A stretch of 16,700 nt of DNA, from contig CAYTAJ010000052.1 of the NCBI GenBank assembly GCA_964435725.1, positions 1-16,700 of the forward strand. The letters are read 5' to 3'. Below are positions 1 to 8,257 of this stretch, one piece after another. The notes beneath the pieces were generated by a model. It saw nothing but the letters and a program-made list of their open reading frames with translations. It ran no database searches and was not told where the DNA came from. This DNA comes from Litorimonas sp964435725 (lineage in GTDB: Bacteria > Pseudomonadota > Alphaproteobacteria > Caulobacterales > Maricaulaceae). The position numbers were made by a program, and so were the translations under genes. Each line of letters opens with the position of its first letter. Position 1 is the first letter of the stretch.

Positions 1-2488
1 TCATCTGTTTCTGAATCTCGACCAAGGGCGAGAGAGTTTGCCCCGCCTGCATCGGCATTACGGCCCACAGATGTGGCATTATTGCCGCCTGCTTCTGCCC
101 CTGTACCAACGGCAGCCGCGCCTTGTCCACCGGCTACAGAATTTAAACCCGCAGCAATAGAAAGAGCCCCAGAAGCATCGGCATCCCGTCCAATGGCCGT
201 CGAGGCCAGGCCTGCACCCGTTGCATTCCGGCCAATGGCGGTCGCATTGTTTCCTGTGGCTTCCGCGCCTTCACCGATAGCGGCACTCCCGCCACCAGAG
301 GCTAGAGACCCCAAACCGATAGCGAGGGCCAAATCACCGGAGGCCGTTGCATCACGCCCAAGGGCTGTAGACGCCAAGCCACTCGCTTCTGATCTAAACC
401 CAACAGCCGAAGACTGATTGCCAGAAGCATCACTTTGTGCGCCAAGCGCCATAGAGCCCGTGGCAGACGCGGAAGAAGATGCGCCTAAGGCCACACCATT
501 TTCGGCCATATCCGTCGCAATTGCCCCCGTCCCAATCGCAATTGAGCCATTTTGGGCCGCAATTGCGCCTCGGGTTAAGGGCGTTATTCCATCCGTATCA
601 TAAACCGCACCACCTAGAGCAATCGCCCCATCGCCGCTCGCACTGGCCCCTTCAAAAATGCGGATATCATCCTCACTTGTGATATCATCTTCAAAAAACG
701 AATTTCCCGCGCCAATTGCAGTTGCTCCTTGAGCTGTTGCGTTTGTACTCGCCCCAAGAACACTCGTATTTACGGCTGAGGCCTCACTATCAGTTCCAAT
801 CGCCGTTGTTTGATGTCCCATTGTGTTTGCGCCCGTCCCAATCGCCGTCGTCCGAACCCCCATCGCGCTTGCGCTCGATCCTACTGCGATACTACTTATT
901 CCATCCGCTGTACTAGAAGCTCCAAGCGCTATCGAGGTTAGGTTCGATGCTTCGGCTCTGAACCCCAAAGCGATAGCATTTGCAGACGTCGCCTCAGAAA
1001 AGGCCCCAATTGCTATTGACTGTGAGCCCGTTCCCAAAGAGTCACTGCCAATTGCGACTGCGGCGCCGCCCGCTTGTGCTCCTAAATCGTTAGCATCAGT
1101 TCCATCGCCCCCAATGGCAATGGATGAGAGAGTCGATGAATTATTAAGCGATGCTGCCTGTGTCCCAATCACAATATCATTTGTTTGTGCTGTTACAGAG
1201 CCCGTGCCAATCGCGATGGCACCGTCTTGTTCGGCTAATGCGCCTCGCGTCCGAAGCGTTCGTGTTGTTTCATCAATATCATAAACTGCGCCGCCAAGAG
1301 CAATAGACCCCTCGCCTGAGGCATATGCCGCGTCTGTAAAAGCCACTCCGATACCAAATTCAACACCAATCCCCGCACCAATCGCCGTCGCACCAGCGGC
1401 CGTTGCTCTTGCATTGCTACCGAAAGCACTTGAGTGTTCTTCTGCGGCTTCTGTGTATGCTCCAAAAGCGCTGGCCCGATTTCCTTGGGCATTCGAACCC
1501 ACGCCAAATGCATTCGAACGTGATCCCTCCGCCCGTGCGAATGCACCTAACGCGCTTGAATAACTACTAGACGCGGAAGAAAAGTTGCCAATCGCGGTCG
1601 TGTAAGGACTAATTGCGGCCGCACTTTCCCCTATCGCAACGCTAAACGAACCCTCNNNNNNNNNNNNNNNNNNNNNNNNNNNNNNNNNNNNNNNNNNNNN
1701 NNNNNNNNNNNNNNNNNNNNNNNNNNNNNNNNNNNNNNNNNNNNNNNNNNNNNNNTAAATCCGAGTACCGTCGAACTTTCCGCACCTGCCTCCGTTCCAA
1801 ACCCAATGGCAATTCCATAATTTGCGTTTTCTAAGACCTGAGCTGCAGTGCCAGCCGTTAAAGCTCCTCCTATGGCGATACCTGAAAGCGCAGTCTCGTG
1901 TACATTTGTATTGGTACCTAAAGCTGTAGACCTTTGACCCAAAGCCTGCGCCCCTGTTCCCACTCCAAGAGAAAAGAAGTTGGATTCTGAGTTAACTCCA
2001 ATAGCAACTGCGCCTTGTTGAGACGCGAGAGCTCCGCTCACTATATTGTCACCAGCGCCAATCGCAATTGTGTCCGTACCAGTCGCGGTTGCACGCGCAC
2101 CCAAAGCTGTGCTTCTAAGACCCGTGGCCTCCGTCCCATTTCCCAGTGCAGTTGCAAACCCCGCTACGGCGCGTGAATCCGTTCCGATGGTCGTTGTGCC
2201 TGTTCCGTTCGCGTTTGCTCTGCCGCCAAGGGCTATGGCCTCTGACCCTGCGGCTGTTGCACCAACCCCACAGGCGAGCCGCGTATTACTGCCCCCAGAG
2301 TCTGCGCCTCCATCTGTGTCCCTTTCAAAGGCGTTATCATCAACTAAACCATTATCATTTGTGTCCAACAAACAATCTTCCGCAAAAGCCAGTTGTGGCG
2401 TGGTTAAAGGTATAAGGATTGCAAATGCCATGGCGGCACCGCCCATGGCTAAAATCTTTTTAGATGTTGATGTTGTTAATCCGCGCAT
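1..2488 (-). CDS. Trimeric autotransporter adhesin, YadA-like head (partial, spans gap)
   Basis: This is a surface adhesin of the trimeric autotransporter (type Vc) class, expected to be exported by Sec and anchored by a C-terminal YadA barrel that lies beyond the left edge. The start at 2488 has AGGAGA six bases upstream. Residues 1-36 form a signal peptide ending AFA before ED. Then comes an Asp-rich segment between Cys39 and Cys73, then head repeats of about 14 residues with the pattern S-x-A-(I/L)-G-x-x-A-x-A-x-G, typical of Hep_Hag/YadA-head left-handed beta-rolls. About 244 residues precede the 100-N gap and about 551 follow it. Reading minus-strand codons from 1655 down to 1, I found no stop, so the frame is open to the window edge. 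The frames either side of the gap differ if 100 N is taken literally, as expected for a gap of arbitrary length. No stalk or barrel is visible. The class is certain; the ligand is unknown. It is divergent from a two-component system. Confidence 0.9.
1656..1755. other. Assembly gap (100 N) inside the adhesin gene
   Basis: A run of exactly 100 N, the usual placeholder for unknown length. Head-repeat coding sequence continues on both sides. The edges share no obvious overlap. The gap sits within repetitive coding DNA, a common cause of assembly breaks. Confidence 0.95.
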
Positions 2489-2566
2489 CGTGCTCTCCTG
2501 AAGCTGATATTGGGCGGTTGCCCCACTTTGTTGATGCAATGATGACGAGACAGACGCGCGGGGGAT

Positions 2567-2584
2567 ATGGGGTAGATACCCCAT
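2567..2584. promoter_or_regulatory. 18-bp palindrome, candidate operator (copy 1)
   Basis: The sequence ATGGGGTAGATACCCCAT is a perfect inverted repeat with 8-bp arms and a 2-bp centre. It lies between the divergent adhesin and response-regulator genes, about 80 bp and 74 bp from their start codons. A second copy with the same outer arms and the same arm spacing lies just after the response-regulator gene. The position fits a binding site controlling one or both divergent genes. That the neighbouring NarL/FixJ-type regulator binds it is inference. Confidence 0.6.
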
Positions 2585-2657
2585 TTTTATTTTTGGCCTC
2601 ACCCGCCTTTGGATTGCAGGCAGGGGCTAAAGCTGTATGAAGGTATGAGAGGGGTAG

Positions 2658-3311
2658 ATGGCCATACAGAATAAAGAGAGTAAACACCGCACCGTCATCA
2701 TTGCCGATGATCATGCCATTGTGCGTCATGGGACGCGGCAAATCCTCGAAAACTTACCCGATATTGATATTGTCGCCGAGGCGGAAAATGGTCTTGAGAC
2801 GATTGCCCTCGTAAAACAACATAGCCCCGACATGTTGGTATTAGACGCCGCCATGCCTCTGGCACGGGGGATAGAAGTCTATGCCGAGGTCAGGCGCTGG
2901 AGCCCTGATACCTCTATCTTGCTTTTGACGGGATTTACCTCGCTCAATTTATTATCGGATTGGGTCAGTGCCGGCGTTGACGGGATTTTGCTCAAGAGCT
3001 GTCGCCCCGATGAAATGCGTGAGGGTTTTTTGACTGTCCTCAATGGTGCCCGATACATTGCAAAAGAGGTGAAGGGGCAGCTTGACCGTGAAAATGACAC
3101 CCCCGTTCTGACGGCGCGTGAACAAGAGGTCTTGGCCTTAATCGCGACGGGCCATCTAAATGTGAATATCGCAGAACGTCTCTCTATCAGCCCAAAGACT
3201 GTTGAAAAACATCGAGGCAGTTTGATGCAAAAGCTTGGGGTTCATAATGTGGCCGAGTTGATGGTTTACGCCCTGCGTGAAGGGCTCTTGGATGAACATA
3301 AACAGCTCTGA
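2658..3311 (+). CDS. NarL/FixJ-family response regulator
   Basis: A 217-residue DNA-binding response regulator. The receiver domain covers about residues 12-130, with the acidic pair Asp17-Asp18, the phosphoacceptor Asp63 in LVLDAAMP, Thr91 in the LLLTG strand and Lys113 in ILLKS, so all conserved receiver residues are present. A LuxR-type helix-turn-helix follows at about 149-200, including LTAREQEVL and the recognition region SPKTVEKHRGSLMQKLGV. The length is typical of the family. The ATG at 2658 follows a purine-rich GAGAGGGG. The kinase gene begins 65 bp downstream on the same strand, which makes it the likely phosphodonor. Palindromes with ATGGGG/CCCCAT arms lie on both sides of the gene, suggesting autoregulation. 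The adhesin gene is divergent. The signal sensed cannot be read from the sequence. Confidence 0.93.
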   Translation: MAIQNKESKHRTVIIADDHAIVRHGTRQILENLPDIDIVAEAENGLETIALVKQHSPDMLVLDAAMPLARGIEVYAEVRRWSPDTSILLLTGFTSLNLLSDWVSAGVDGILLKSCRPDEMREGFLTVLNGARYIAKEVKGQLDRENDTPVLTAREQEVLALIATGHLNVNIAERLSISPKTVEKHRGSLMQKLGVHNVAELMVYALREGLLDEHKQL

Positions 3312-3329
3312 ATGGGGTATCCGCCCCAT
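3312..3329. promoter_or_regulatory. 18-bp palindrome, candidate operator (copy 2)
   Basis: ATGGGG, six bases, then CCCCAT: the same outer arms and arm spacing as the palindrome at 2567-2584, with a different centre (TATCCG in place of TAGATA). It starts one base after the response-regulator stop codon and ends 47 bp before the kinase start. No T-run follows, which argues against a simple terminator. It could be a second binding site controlling kinase expression separately, or a hairpin tuning read-through. Confidence 0.5.
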
Positions 3330-3376
3330 AGTCTAATTGACCCGTCCCAGTCATAGTGAGGAAAAATGGAGCGTGA

Positions 3377-5389
3377 GTGAAACGATTTCAGCGACATGAA
3401 AAAAATCGGAAAAGATTGCTGCGTCATTCATATGCGGTGATTTTGACGGGGTTGTTTTATTGTCTTTTGACAAGTCTCTCGGTCGCCTCTCAACCTCCCA
3501 CCCTTAATACGGTTCCTTTAGAAACTGCGACAGATTTTTATCATTCGTTAGAGGGTGACAGCGTTTATTTTATGGATGAAACGCAAGCCTTGACGGTTGA
3601 AGAAGTGTTAGGTCAGCCAGAAAGCTTCTCTTCCATCAAGACGCCCTATGTCGATTTCGGCATGACGACCTCACGCCTTTGGCTATGGTCGCATTTTGAA
3701 AACTTATCTGACGTCCAACAGAAATGGCGTTTAGATCTCAATCGTCAATTCACCTATGAATTAGATGTCTATGTGCGTCGGGAAAATGGGCAAATTGAAC
3801 GTGTTTTGAAACACAGCGAATTTGATCCGTTTCATGCCAGGCCGATTAACGATAATCTCTTAGTTGTTGATATATCTGTAAGCCCGCGAGAGACGATTGA
3901 TGTGCTTATCGGGTATCGCTCAACCTCAACGACATACTTGCCGATTGCGATAGGAACCCCTTCTGGTGTGTCGAAGGATCATTTGGACGCGGCTTTAATT
4001 GACTGGATGCTCAATGGTGCGCTGATCGCTTTCATGATTTTTACAATTGTCATGATACCCGTCATTGGTTGGCGACTGGGTATTAGTTTCAGTCTCTATA
4101 TGTTGGCGGGTTTATTATATGTCAGTCATGCTGATGGCTATACATTCCAATATTTGTGGCCGGACTACCCGGCGTTAAACGATCCGCTCAATTTGAGCTT
4201 TATGTTACTTATGTCGGTGTTTGGATTAAGTTTTGCGCGGATATTGTTTAATTTCAAAGAGACCGCTGCACGCCTTGACAGGTTTATGTTGGGGATGGTT
4301 GGCCTCTCCGCTGTATTTGCTTTTTTGGCGTTTTTCTTTGTCAAAGTCTTTTGGTTCCAAACTCTGGCCTACGCGCTCGTTCCCATCAGCACGTTTGTGC
4401 AAATAACAGCAGGTATTATTGCGTTTCGACGCAGGCTTTTAGGCGCAAAGCCCTATTTATTTGGCGCGCTTATCGTTTTGTCTTCTATGATCTATGCCAC
4501 TATCGCCCATATCTGGGCGGGTTATTTCAATTTGGATTATACGCTGGATTATGGGCATTTCGCTTTAATTGCAGAGTGCTTTGCTTTTGCTTGCGCTATT
4601 GTTTTGCGTTTAATCGGGCTACGAAATGAACGGGATGAAGCCTTACGAGCAGAACTTTCTGTCACGCGGGACAAGCTGGAGCTCACCTCAAAACTACAGA
4701 AAGCTGAAACTGACTTCAGCGAAGCGAAGGTCTTGGCCGAAAAACGACGACTTGCCTTATCCTCTGTCTCACATGATATCCGACAGCCTCTTTCGTCTCT
4801 ACGTCTCGCCATGGAAAAAATGGAAGGAAGTCAGGGCCATGAGACCGATCAAATGCATAAGGCCTTTGACTATCTCGAAGATATAGCGACGCAACATATG
4901 CGTTCTAGCAATTCTGATACAAGCTCGTTAATTGACGGGCCCGCTTTCGAAAAATTTGCGGCGCATATTGTTTTGGACAATGTGCATGCAATGTTCAAAG
5001 ATGAAGTCCAAGCGAAGGGGTTACAGTTTGAGTTAGAGACAACGGATGATTTAATTCGCTCTGACCCCTTAATGCTTATGCGTGCATTGAATAACCTTGT
5101 GGCCAACGCCCTTCATTATACAGAGACAGGCAAGATTACGCTTAAAATGGTGCCGTCCTCAGATTTTCTAGACATTCATGTCATTGATACCGGGAAGGGG
5201 ATGACTCAAGAAGATCTAAAACTCGCCACACAACGCCATGTAAAAGGCATTGATTCAAATGGAGAAGGTTTGGGCCTCTCAATCGTAAACGAAATTTGTC
5301 AATCACTGGGGGCAGAATTCGAAATAGATTCTACGCCGGAGCAAGGCACGGACTGTATCATTCGGCTTCAATTGGAGCCTCTGAAATAG
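3377..5389 (+). CDS. 7TM-DISM sensor histidine kinase
   Basis: A 670-residue membrane sensor kinase. The GTG start at 3377 is preceded by GGAG at good spacing; an upstream ATG at 3366 hits a stop after four codons. A hydrophobic signal or anchor segment lies at about 15-37. A periplasmic domain resembling 7TMR-DISMED2 follows at about 40-195, including the WLWSHFEN strand. Seven predicted membrane helices lie at about 205-415 and a coiled coil at about 415-455. The phospho-accepting His466 is in SVSHDIRQPLSSL. The HATPase domain has N-box Asn577 in NNLVANALHYT, the G1 box at Asp604 in DTGKGM and the G2 box GEGLGLS from residue 629. All catalytic boxes are intact. DISMED2 domains are thought to bind carbohydrates or other small ligands, but the ligand here is unknown. 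The preceding response regulator is its likely partner. A terminator follows directly. Confidence 0.92.
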   Translation: MKRFQRHEKNRKRLLRHSYAVILTGLFYCLLTSLSVASQPPTLNTVPLETATDFYHSLEGDSVYFMDETQALTVEEVLGQPESFSSIKTPYVDFGMTTSRLWLWSHFENLSDVQQKWRLDLNRQFTYELDVYVRRENGQIERVLKHSEFDPFHARPINDNLLVVDISVSPRETIDVLIGYRSTSTTYLPIAIGTPSGVSKDHLDAALIDWMLNGALIAFMIFTIVMIPVIGWRLGISFSLYMLAGLLYVSHADGYTFQYLWPDYPALNDPLNLSFMLLMSVFGLSFARILFNFKETAARLDRFMLGMVGLSAVFAFLAFFFVKVFWFQTLAYALVPISTFVQITAGIIAFRRRLLGAKPYLFGALIVLSSMIYATIAHIWAGYFNLDYTLDYGHFALIAECFAFACAIVLRLIGLRNERDEALRAELSVTRDKLELTSKLQKAETDFSEAKVLAEKRRLALSSVSHDIRQPLSSLRLAMEKMEGSQGHETDQMHKAFDYLEDIATQHMRSSNSDTSSLIDGPAFEKFAAHIVLDNVHAMFKDEVQAKGLQFELETTDDLIRSDPLMLMRALNNLVANALHYTETGKITLKMVPSSDFLDIHVIDTGKGMTQEDLKLATQRHVKGIDSNGEGLGLSIVNEICQSLGAEFEIDSTPEQGTDCIIRLQLEPLK

Positions 5390-5420
5390 AAAGGCGCAAA
5401 AATGCGCCTTTATTCTTTTT
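5390..5420 (+). terminator. Rho-independent terminator after the kinase gene
   Basis: A perfect 9-bp stem (AAAGGCGCA / TGCGCCTTT) with an AAAA loop starts on the base after the kinase stop codon and is followed by ATTCTTTTT. It lies between two convergent genes, so the hairpin may also help end transcription of the minus-strand lipoprotein gene, although the T-run on that side is poorer. Confidence 0.85.
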
Positions 5421-5435
5421 AGGCAGCTGTCGCGA

Positions 5436-7907
5436 TTATTGTAGTCGCGAGGCTATTTCTGAGACTGTATTGGTGAGGCCTTTATGGTCTAGGCCGTCGA
5501 TAAGTGTACCCAATTCACTTGAAAGAGCCGCGTTCTTTTCTCCGCTTTGCAGCAAGCTGTCCGCGCGGTTCAGTGCGTCTGTTAAGGCGGTGGCAGCTTC
5601 GGTTGATACACTGTCATCACGTTGCATCTGATCGAGATAGGCTTTGGCGACGATGGTTTCAGCGGGCCATGTGACCGGGAATTGCTGTTGCGGGTTAAAG
5701 GTATTGCCTTGGTCTGCTAGAGCCGCCGCCGCGATTTCATTTTCCGTCAGGAACTCACTCGGGGCGAGGGAGAACACATCCATACCCCGTGCGATTTCCG
5801 TGCCGTAAATTTTCCCGTCATACCAGTAAGTCGACCAATATCCGCCAAGCGTAAGCTTCTCTTCGTGAATGGGGCCGCGGTCAAAATAGGCAATCTCGAC
5901 GGGGTTCGCGGAATCGGTGAAATCAATCACAGACAGCCCGCCTTGATACCAGGCTTGGGCGAAAATATCACGTCCGGGCACAGGAATGATAGACCCATTA
6001 TGGGCTACGCAGTTTTCAGTATCAGATTGCGGGGCCGGGATTTTATAATAACCTTTGAAGACAAGCTCGCGATTTTCAATGTCGTAAAAGGCATTCGCGC
6101 CCCAATCTTTCGGGTCATAGACGCGACAGCGCGGACGGCTGCCGCCACCCCATTCATCGGTGAAGAGGACTTTCGTGCCGTCATTATTAAAGGTCGCAGA
6201 ATGCCAATAGGCAAAGCCTTTATCGACGACTTCATCGATGCGTTTAGGTTTCATCGGGTCGGAAATATCGAAAATAATCCCATTGCCTGAACAGGCACCG
6301 GCGGCGATGTTGAGCGACGGGAAGACCGTGATGTCATGACAGTGATTGGTCTGTCGTGAATCTTGCGTATCTTCACCATGGTCACCCCCTTGCCAGAGCC
6401 CGGCGAGACGGCCCGTCTCTTCATCGGCAAAAACGGCCGGGCTGTCGACAATGCGAGATTTGGACGGGTCGGCCAGCGGAATTTCAATGACATCAATCCG
6501 GAAGAGCGCTGTGCGATCATCGCCCGGAATATTTCCGACACAACCCTCAAGCTCTTCGCCGTCACGAATAGAGGCTGTGCCCGAATTATAAACCACGAGT
6601 TTTTCAGCGTCTTGCGTAACAACAGAATGGGTATGCGACCCACGACAGGTCTGGACTTGACCGACCTGAATGGGTTTGGCGAGGTCGCTAATGTCAAAGA
6701 TACGAAGCCCGCGGAAGCGTTCTGCACTCACATCTTCGCTGATGCCTTGAAGACCGCAATCCACACGACCGCGTGTTTGTTCCACTGACATAATGAGCAA
6801 ATCACCCACAATAGACACATCGCCTTGTCCGCCTGGACAAACGACGGAGCTGATAAGCTCCGGTGCGCCGCTATCTTGAAGCTCATAGATGTTGAAGCCG
6901 TGATAATTCCCCGCAATCATAATATTATCTTGGAACGCCATATCAGTATTGGCGAAGCTGAGCAGGGGAGAGCGACTGCCCCATTCTGTGGCTTCCACAC
7001 TTTGACCGTCATCGCCGCGCGTGCCGGCCTCTTCGTCATCATTGGAAATAACGGGCGGCAGACCTGTGGGATTATTTGGGTCAAAGAACCCGGCAGGCTT
7101 AGGCAGGGACGCGACGAGGTTGAGGTTACTGATGGCTTGCCCAGCATCCGCAAATCCAGCCGAAAGACCTGCGCGGGCATCAGACGAGAAGGAGCGCAAA
7201 ATTGCCGCCATCTGTTCTATTTCAGAGGTTTGGTCATTCACAACATCATTGGTGAAATCATAAAGGACAGGGTCATAGGCGGACCCCGGCTGATCCGTTA
7301 GGTTTTTCACCATGGTCAACGCCCCTTCATGGTGGGTAATCATGAGAGTCAGGAATAATTTATCAAAATCCGTGCCTTCAGAATTGGCGAGTTGTTCCAT
7401 TTGAGCAGGCGTCGCCATGCCTTCCATATCATGGTGGACACCATGTGACATGTCATGGCCTTCATGACCGCTGCCATAGCTCTCGGCTTTTGGCATAAGG
7501 GGTTCGCCCCGCTCTTTCAGCCAGTCTTCCATGAACTTAATCTCATCGGCTTGAGACGCTTTAATACGGCTGGCGATATCAACAATCTCTTCGCGATTTG
7601 TGCGCTCAGCGACCAGATTCGCCATATCCACAGCTTGCGCATGATGTGGAATCATATTCTGCATAAAGAGGACATCATCAGGTGAATAACGATTATCCGC
7701 CACTTTAATGGCGTCTTTTGCCGCGAGGGTTTGAGAGGCTTCACCCGGCGCGCCCGGCAATACGATTGGGGCCGTGCTTGAGAGTTGTGGGGTTTCTGGT
7801 GTCGAAGTCTCTGTTGTGTCGTTCTCGACAGTTTCTGCCTGTTGCTGACAACTGGCTAAGACAAAACTACTGAGGGCCGTGGCTAAAAAGAGGTGTCTGA
7901 GAGTCAT
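5436..7907 (-). CDS. DUF305 - LVIVD-like beta-propeller fusion lipoprotein
   Basis: An 823-residue lipoprotein. The start at 7907 is chosen because it begins a clear signal peptide with lipobox LASC (Cys20) and has AGGA upstream; the frame stays open further upstream but only as intergenic sequence running into N. After a Ser/Thr/Glu-rich linker, residues 72-238 form a DUF305 module with the paired motifs MIPHHAQAVDMA (about 85-96) and ITHHEGAL (190-197). A His/Met-rich stretch lies at about 148-164. Residues about 310-715 contain repeated strands such as GLRIFDISD, GIIFDISDP and GLSVIDFTD, typical of LVIVD-like propellers. They carry eight Cys (357, 384, 421, 456, 523, 539, 594, 633) and His clusters RGSHTHS and NHCHD. 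The tail (about 720-823) looks helical. DUF305 members include metal-binding, notably copper-associated, proteins, so periplasmic metal binding is a reasonable guess. The function is not established. Confidence 0.85.
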   Translation of the reverse strand: MTLRHLFLATALSSFVLASCQQQAETVENDTTETSTPETPQLSSTAPIVLPGAPGEASQTLAAKDAIKVADNRYSPDDVLFMQNMIPHHAQAVDMANLVAERTNREEIVDIASRIKASQADEIKFMEDWLKERGEPLMPKAESYGSGHEGHDMSHGVHHDMEGMATPAQMEQLANSEGTDFDKLFLTLMITHHEGALTMVKNLTDQPGSAYDPVLYDFTNDVVNDQTSEIEQMAAILRSFSSDARAGLSAGFADAGQAISNLNLVASLPKPAGFFDPNNPTGLPPVISNDDEEAGTRGDDGQSVEATEWGSRSPLLSFANTDMAFQDNIMIAGNYHGFNIYELQDSGAPELISSVVCPGGQGDVSIVGDLLIMSVEQTRGRVDCGLQGISEDVSAERFRGLRIFDISDLAKPIQVGQVQTCRGSHTHSVVTQDAEKLVVYNSGTASIRDGEELEGCVGNIPGDDRTALFRIDVIEIPLADPSKSRIVDSPAVFADEETGRLAGLWQGGDHGEDTQDSRQTNHCHDITVFPSLNIAAGACSGNGIIFDISDPMKPKRIDEVVDKGFAYWHSATFNNDGTKVLFTDEWGGGSRPRCRVYDPKDWGANAFYDIENRELVFKGYYKIPAPQSDTENCVAHNGSIIPVPGRDIFAQAWYQGGLSVIDFTDSANPVEIAYFDRGPIHEEKLTLGGYWSTYWYDGKIYGTEIARGMDVFSLAPSEFLTENEIAAAALADQGNTFNPQQQFPVTWPAETIVAKAYLDQMQRDDSVSTEAATALTDALNRADSLLQSGEKNAALSSELGTLIDGLDHKGLTNTVSEIASRLQ

Positions 7908-7968
7908 AATACATCCTGTTTTGTTATGTCTTTTGGGGCGTCCATCCCGTTGTGTCATATTGTTTACG

Positions 7969-8023
7969 ATGTGTAGGGAGAAAGCATAGCAAAATTTCTT
8001 TTTTTCTAATCCGTCTGTTCCAA
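7969..8023. repeat. 55-bp direct repeat, copy at left gap edge
   Basis: This 55-bp sequence, beginning ATGTGTAGGGAG and ending CTGTTCCAA, ends exactly at the first N and is identical to 8124-8178, which begins exactly after the last N. The exact match of both contig ends is best explained as an unmerged assembly overlap, not as a biological repeat. Confidence 0.9.
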
Positions 8024-8123
8024 NNNNNNNNNNNNNNNNNNNNNNNNNNNNNNNNNNNNNNNNNNNNNNNNNNNNNNNNNNNNNNNNNNNNNNNNNNNNN
8101 NNNNNNNNNNNNNNNNNNNNNNN
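8024..8123. other. Assembly gap (100 N), probably spurious
   Basis: A run of exactly 100 N whose two flanks are identical over 55 bp. Merging the flanks would remove the gap altogether and shorten the intergenic region by 155 bp. Confidence 0.9.
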
Positions 8124-8178
8124 ATGTGTAGGGAGAAAGCATAGCAAAATTTCTTTTTTTCTAATCCGTCTGTTCCAA
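8124..8178. repeat. 55-bp direct repeat, copy at right gap edge
   Basis: Identical to 7969-8023 and starting on the first base after the N block. The sequence then continues uniquely toward the transporter terminator. Confidence 0.9.
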
Positions 8179-8228
8179 TCATTATGAGTGTGTGGAATTT
8201 ATTTCCCAATTTTTCTGTTATTTACCCA

Positions 8229-8257
8229 ATAAAAAAGGCGCCGAAAATCGACGCCTT
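8229..8257 (-). terminator. Rho-independent terminator of the transporter gene
   Basis: Read on the minus strand, AAGGCGTCG and CGGCGCCTT form a 9-bp stem with one G-T wobble and an ATTTT loop, followed by TTTTATT. It starts 22 bases after the transporter stop codon and is in the right orientation. Confidence 0.85.

Noticed and set aside
73..1284. Several plus-strand open frames (73-417, 418-603, 823-1284) with Pro/Ala-rich products
   Set aside because: They are antisense to the adhesin head. The repeated Ala/Gly codons of the real gene read as Ala/Pro-rich frames on the other strand, and no frame has a domain or a ribosome binding site.
1235..1546. Minus-strand open frame of 103 codons in the region after the first gap
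   Set aside because: It is one frame off from the continuous head-repeat frame, which is open from 1655 to 1 and shows the S-x-A-x-G pattern throughout.
1..2300. Regular short repeats, considered as a CRISPR or tandem DNA repeat array
   Set aside because: The periodicity is at protein level (about 14 residues), with varied DNA and an open reading frame. There are no identical repeats with unique spacers.
3312..3340. Palindrome after the response-regulator gene as a rho-independent terminator
   Set aside because: No T-run follows the arms, and the same arms with the same spacing occur in the upstream intergenic region where a terminator would make no sense.
6251..7301. Overlapping open frames of about 140-160 codons on both strands within the lipoprotein gene
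   Set aside because: They are shadow frames of the propeller coding sequence with no recognisable domain. The lipoprotein frame has clear motifs throughout.
7908..8209. Open frames crossing the second N block and an apparent N-terminal extension of the lipoprotein to 8147
   Set aside because: They depend on translating N and on the duplicated 55-bp flank. The lipobox signal peptide and ribosome binding site place the true start at 7907.
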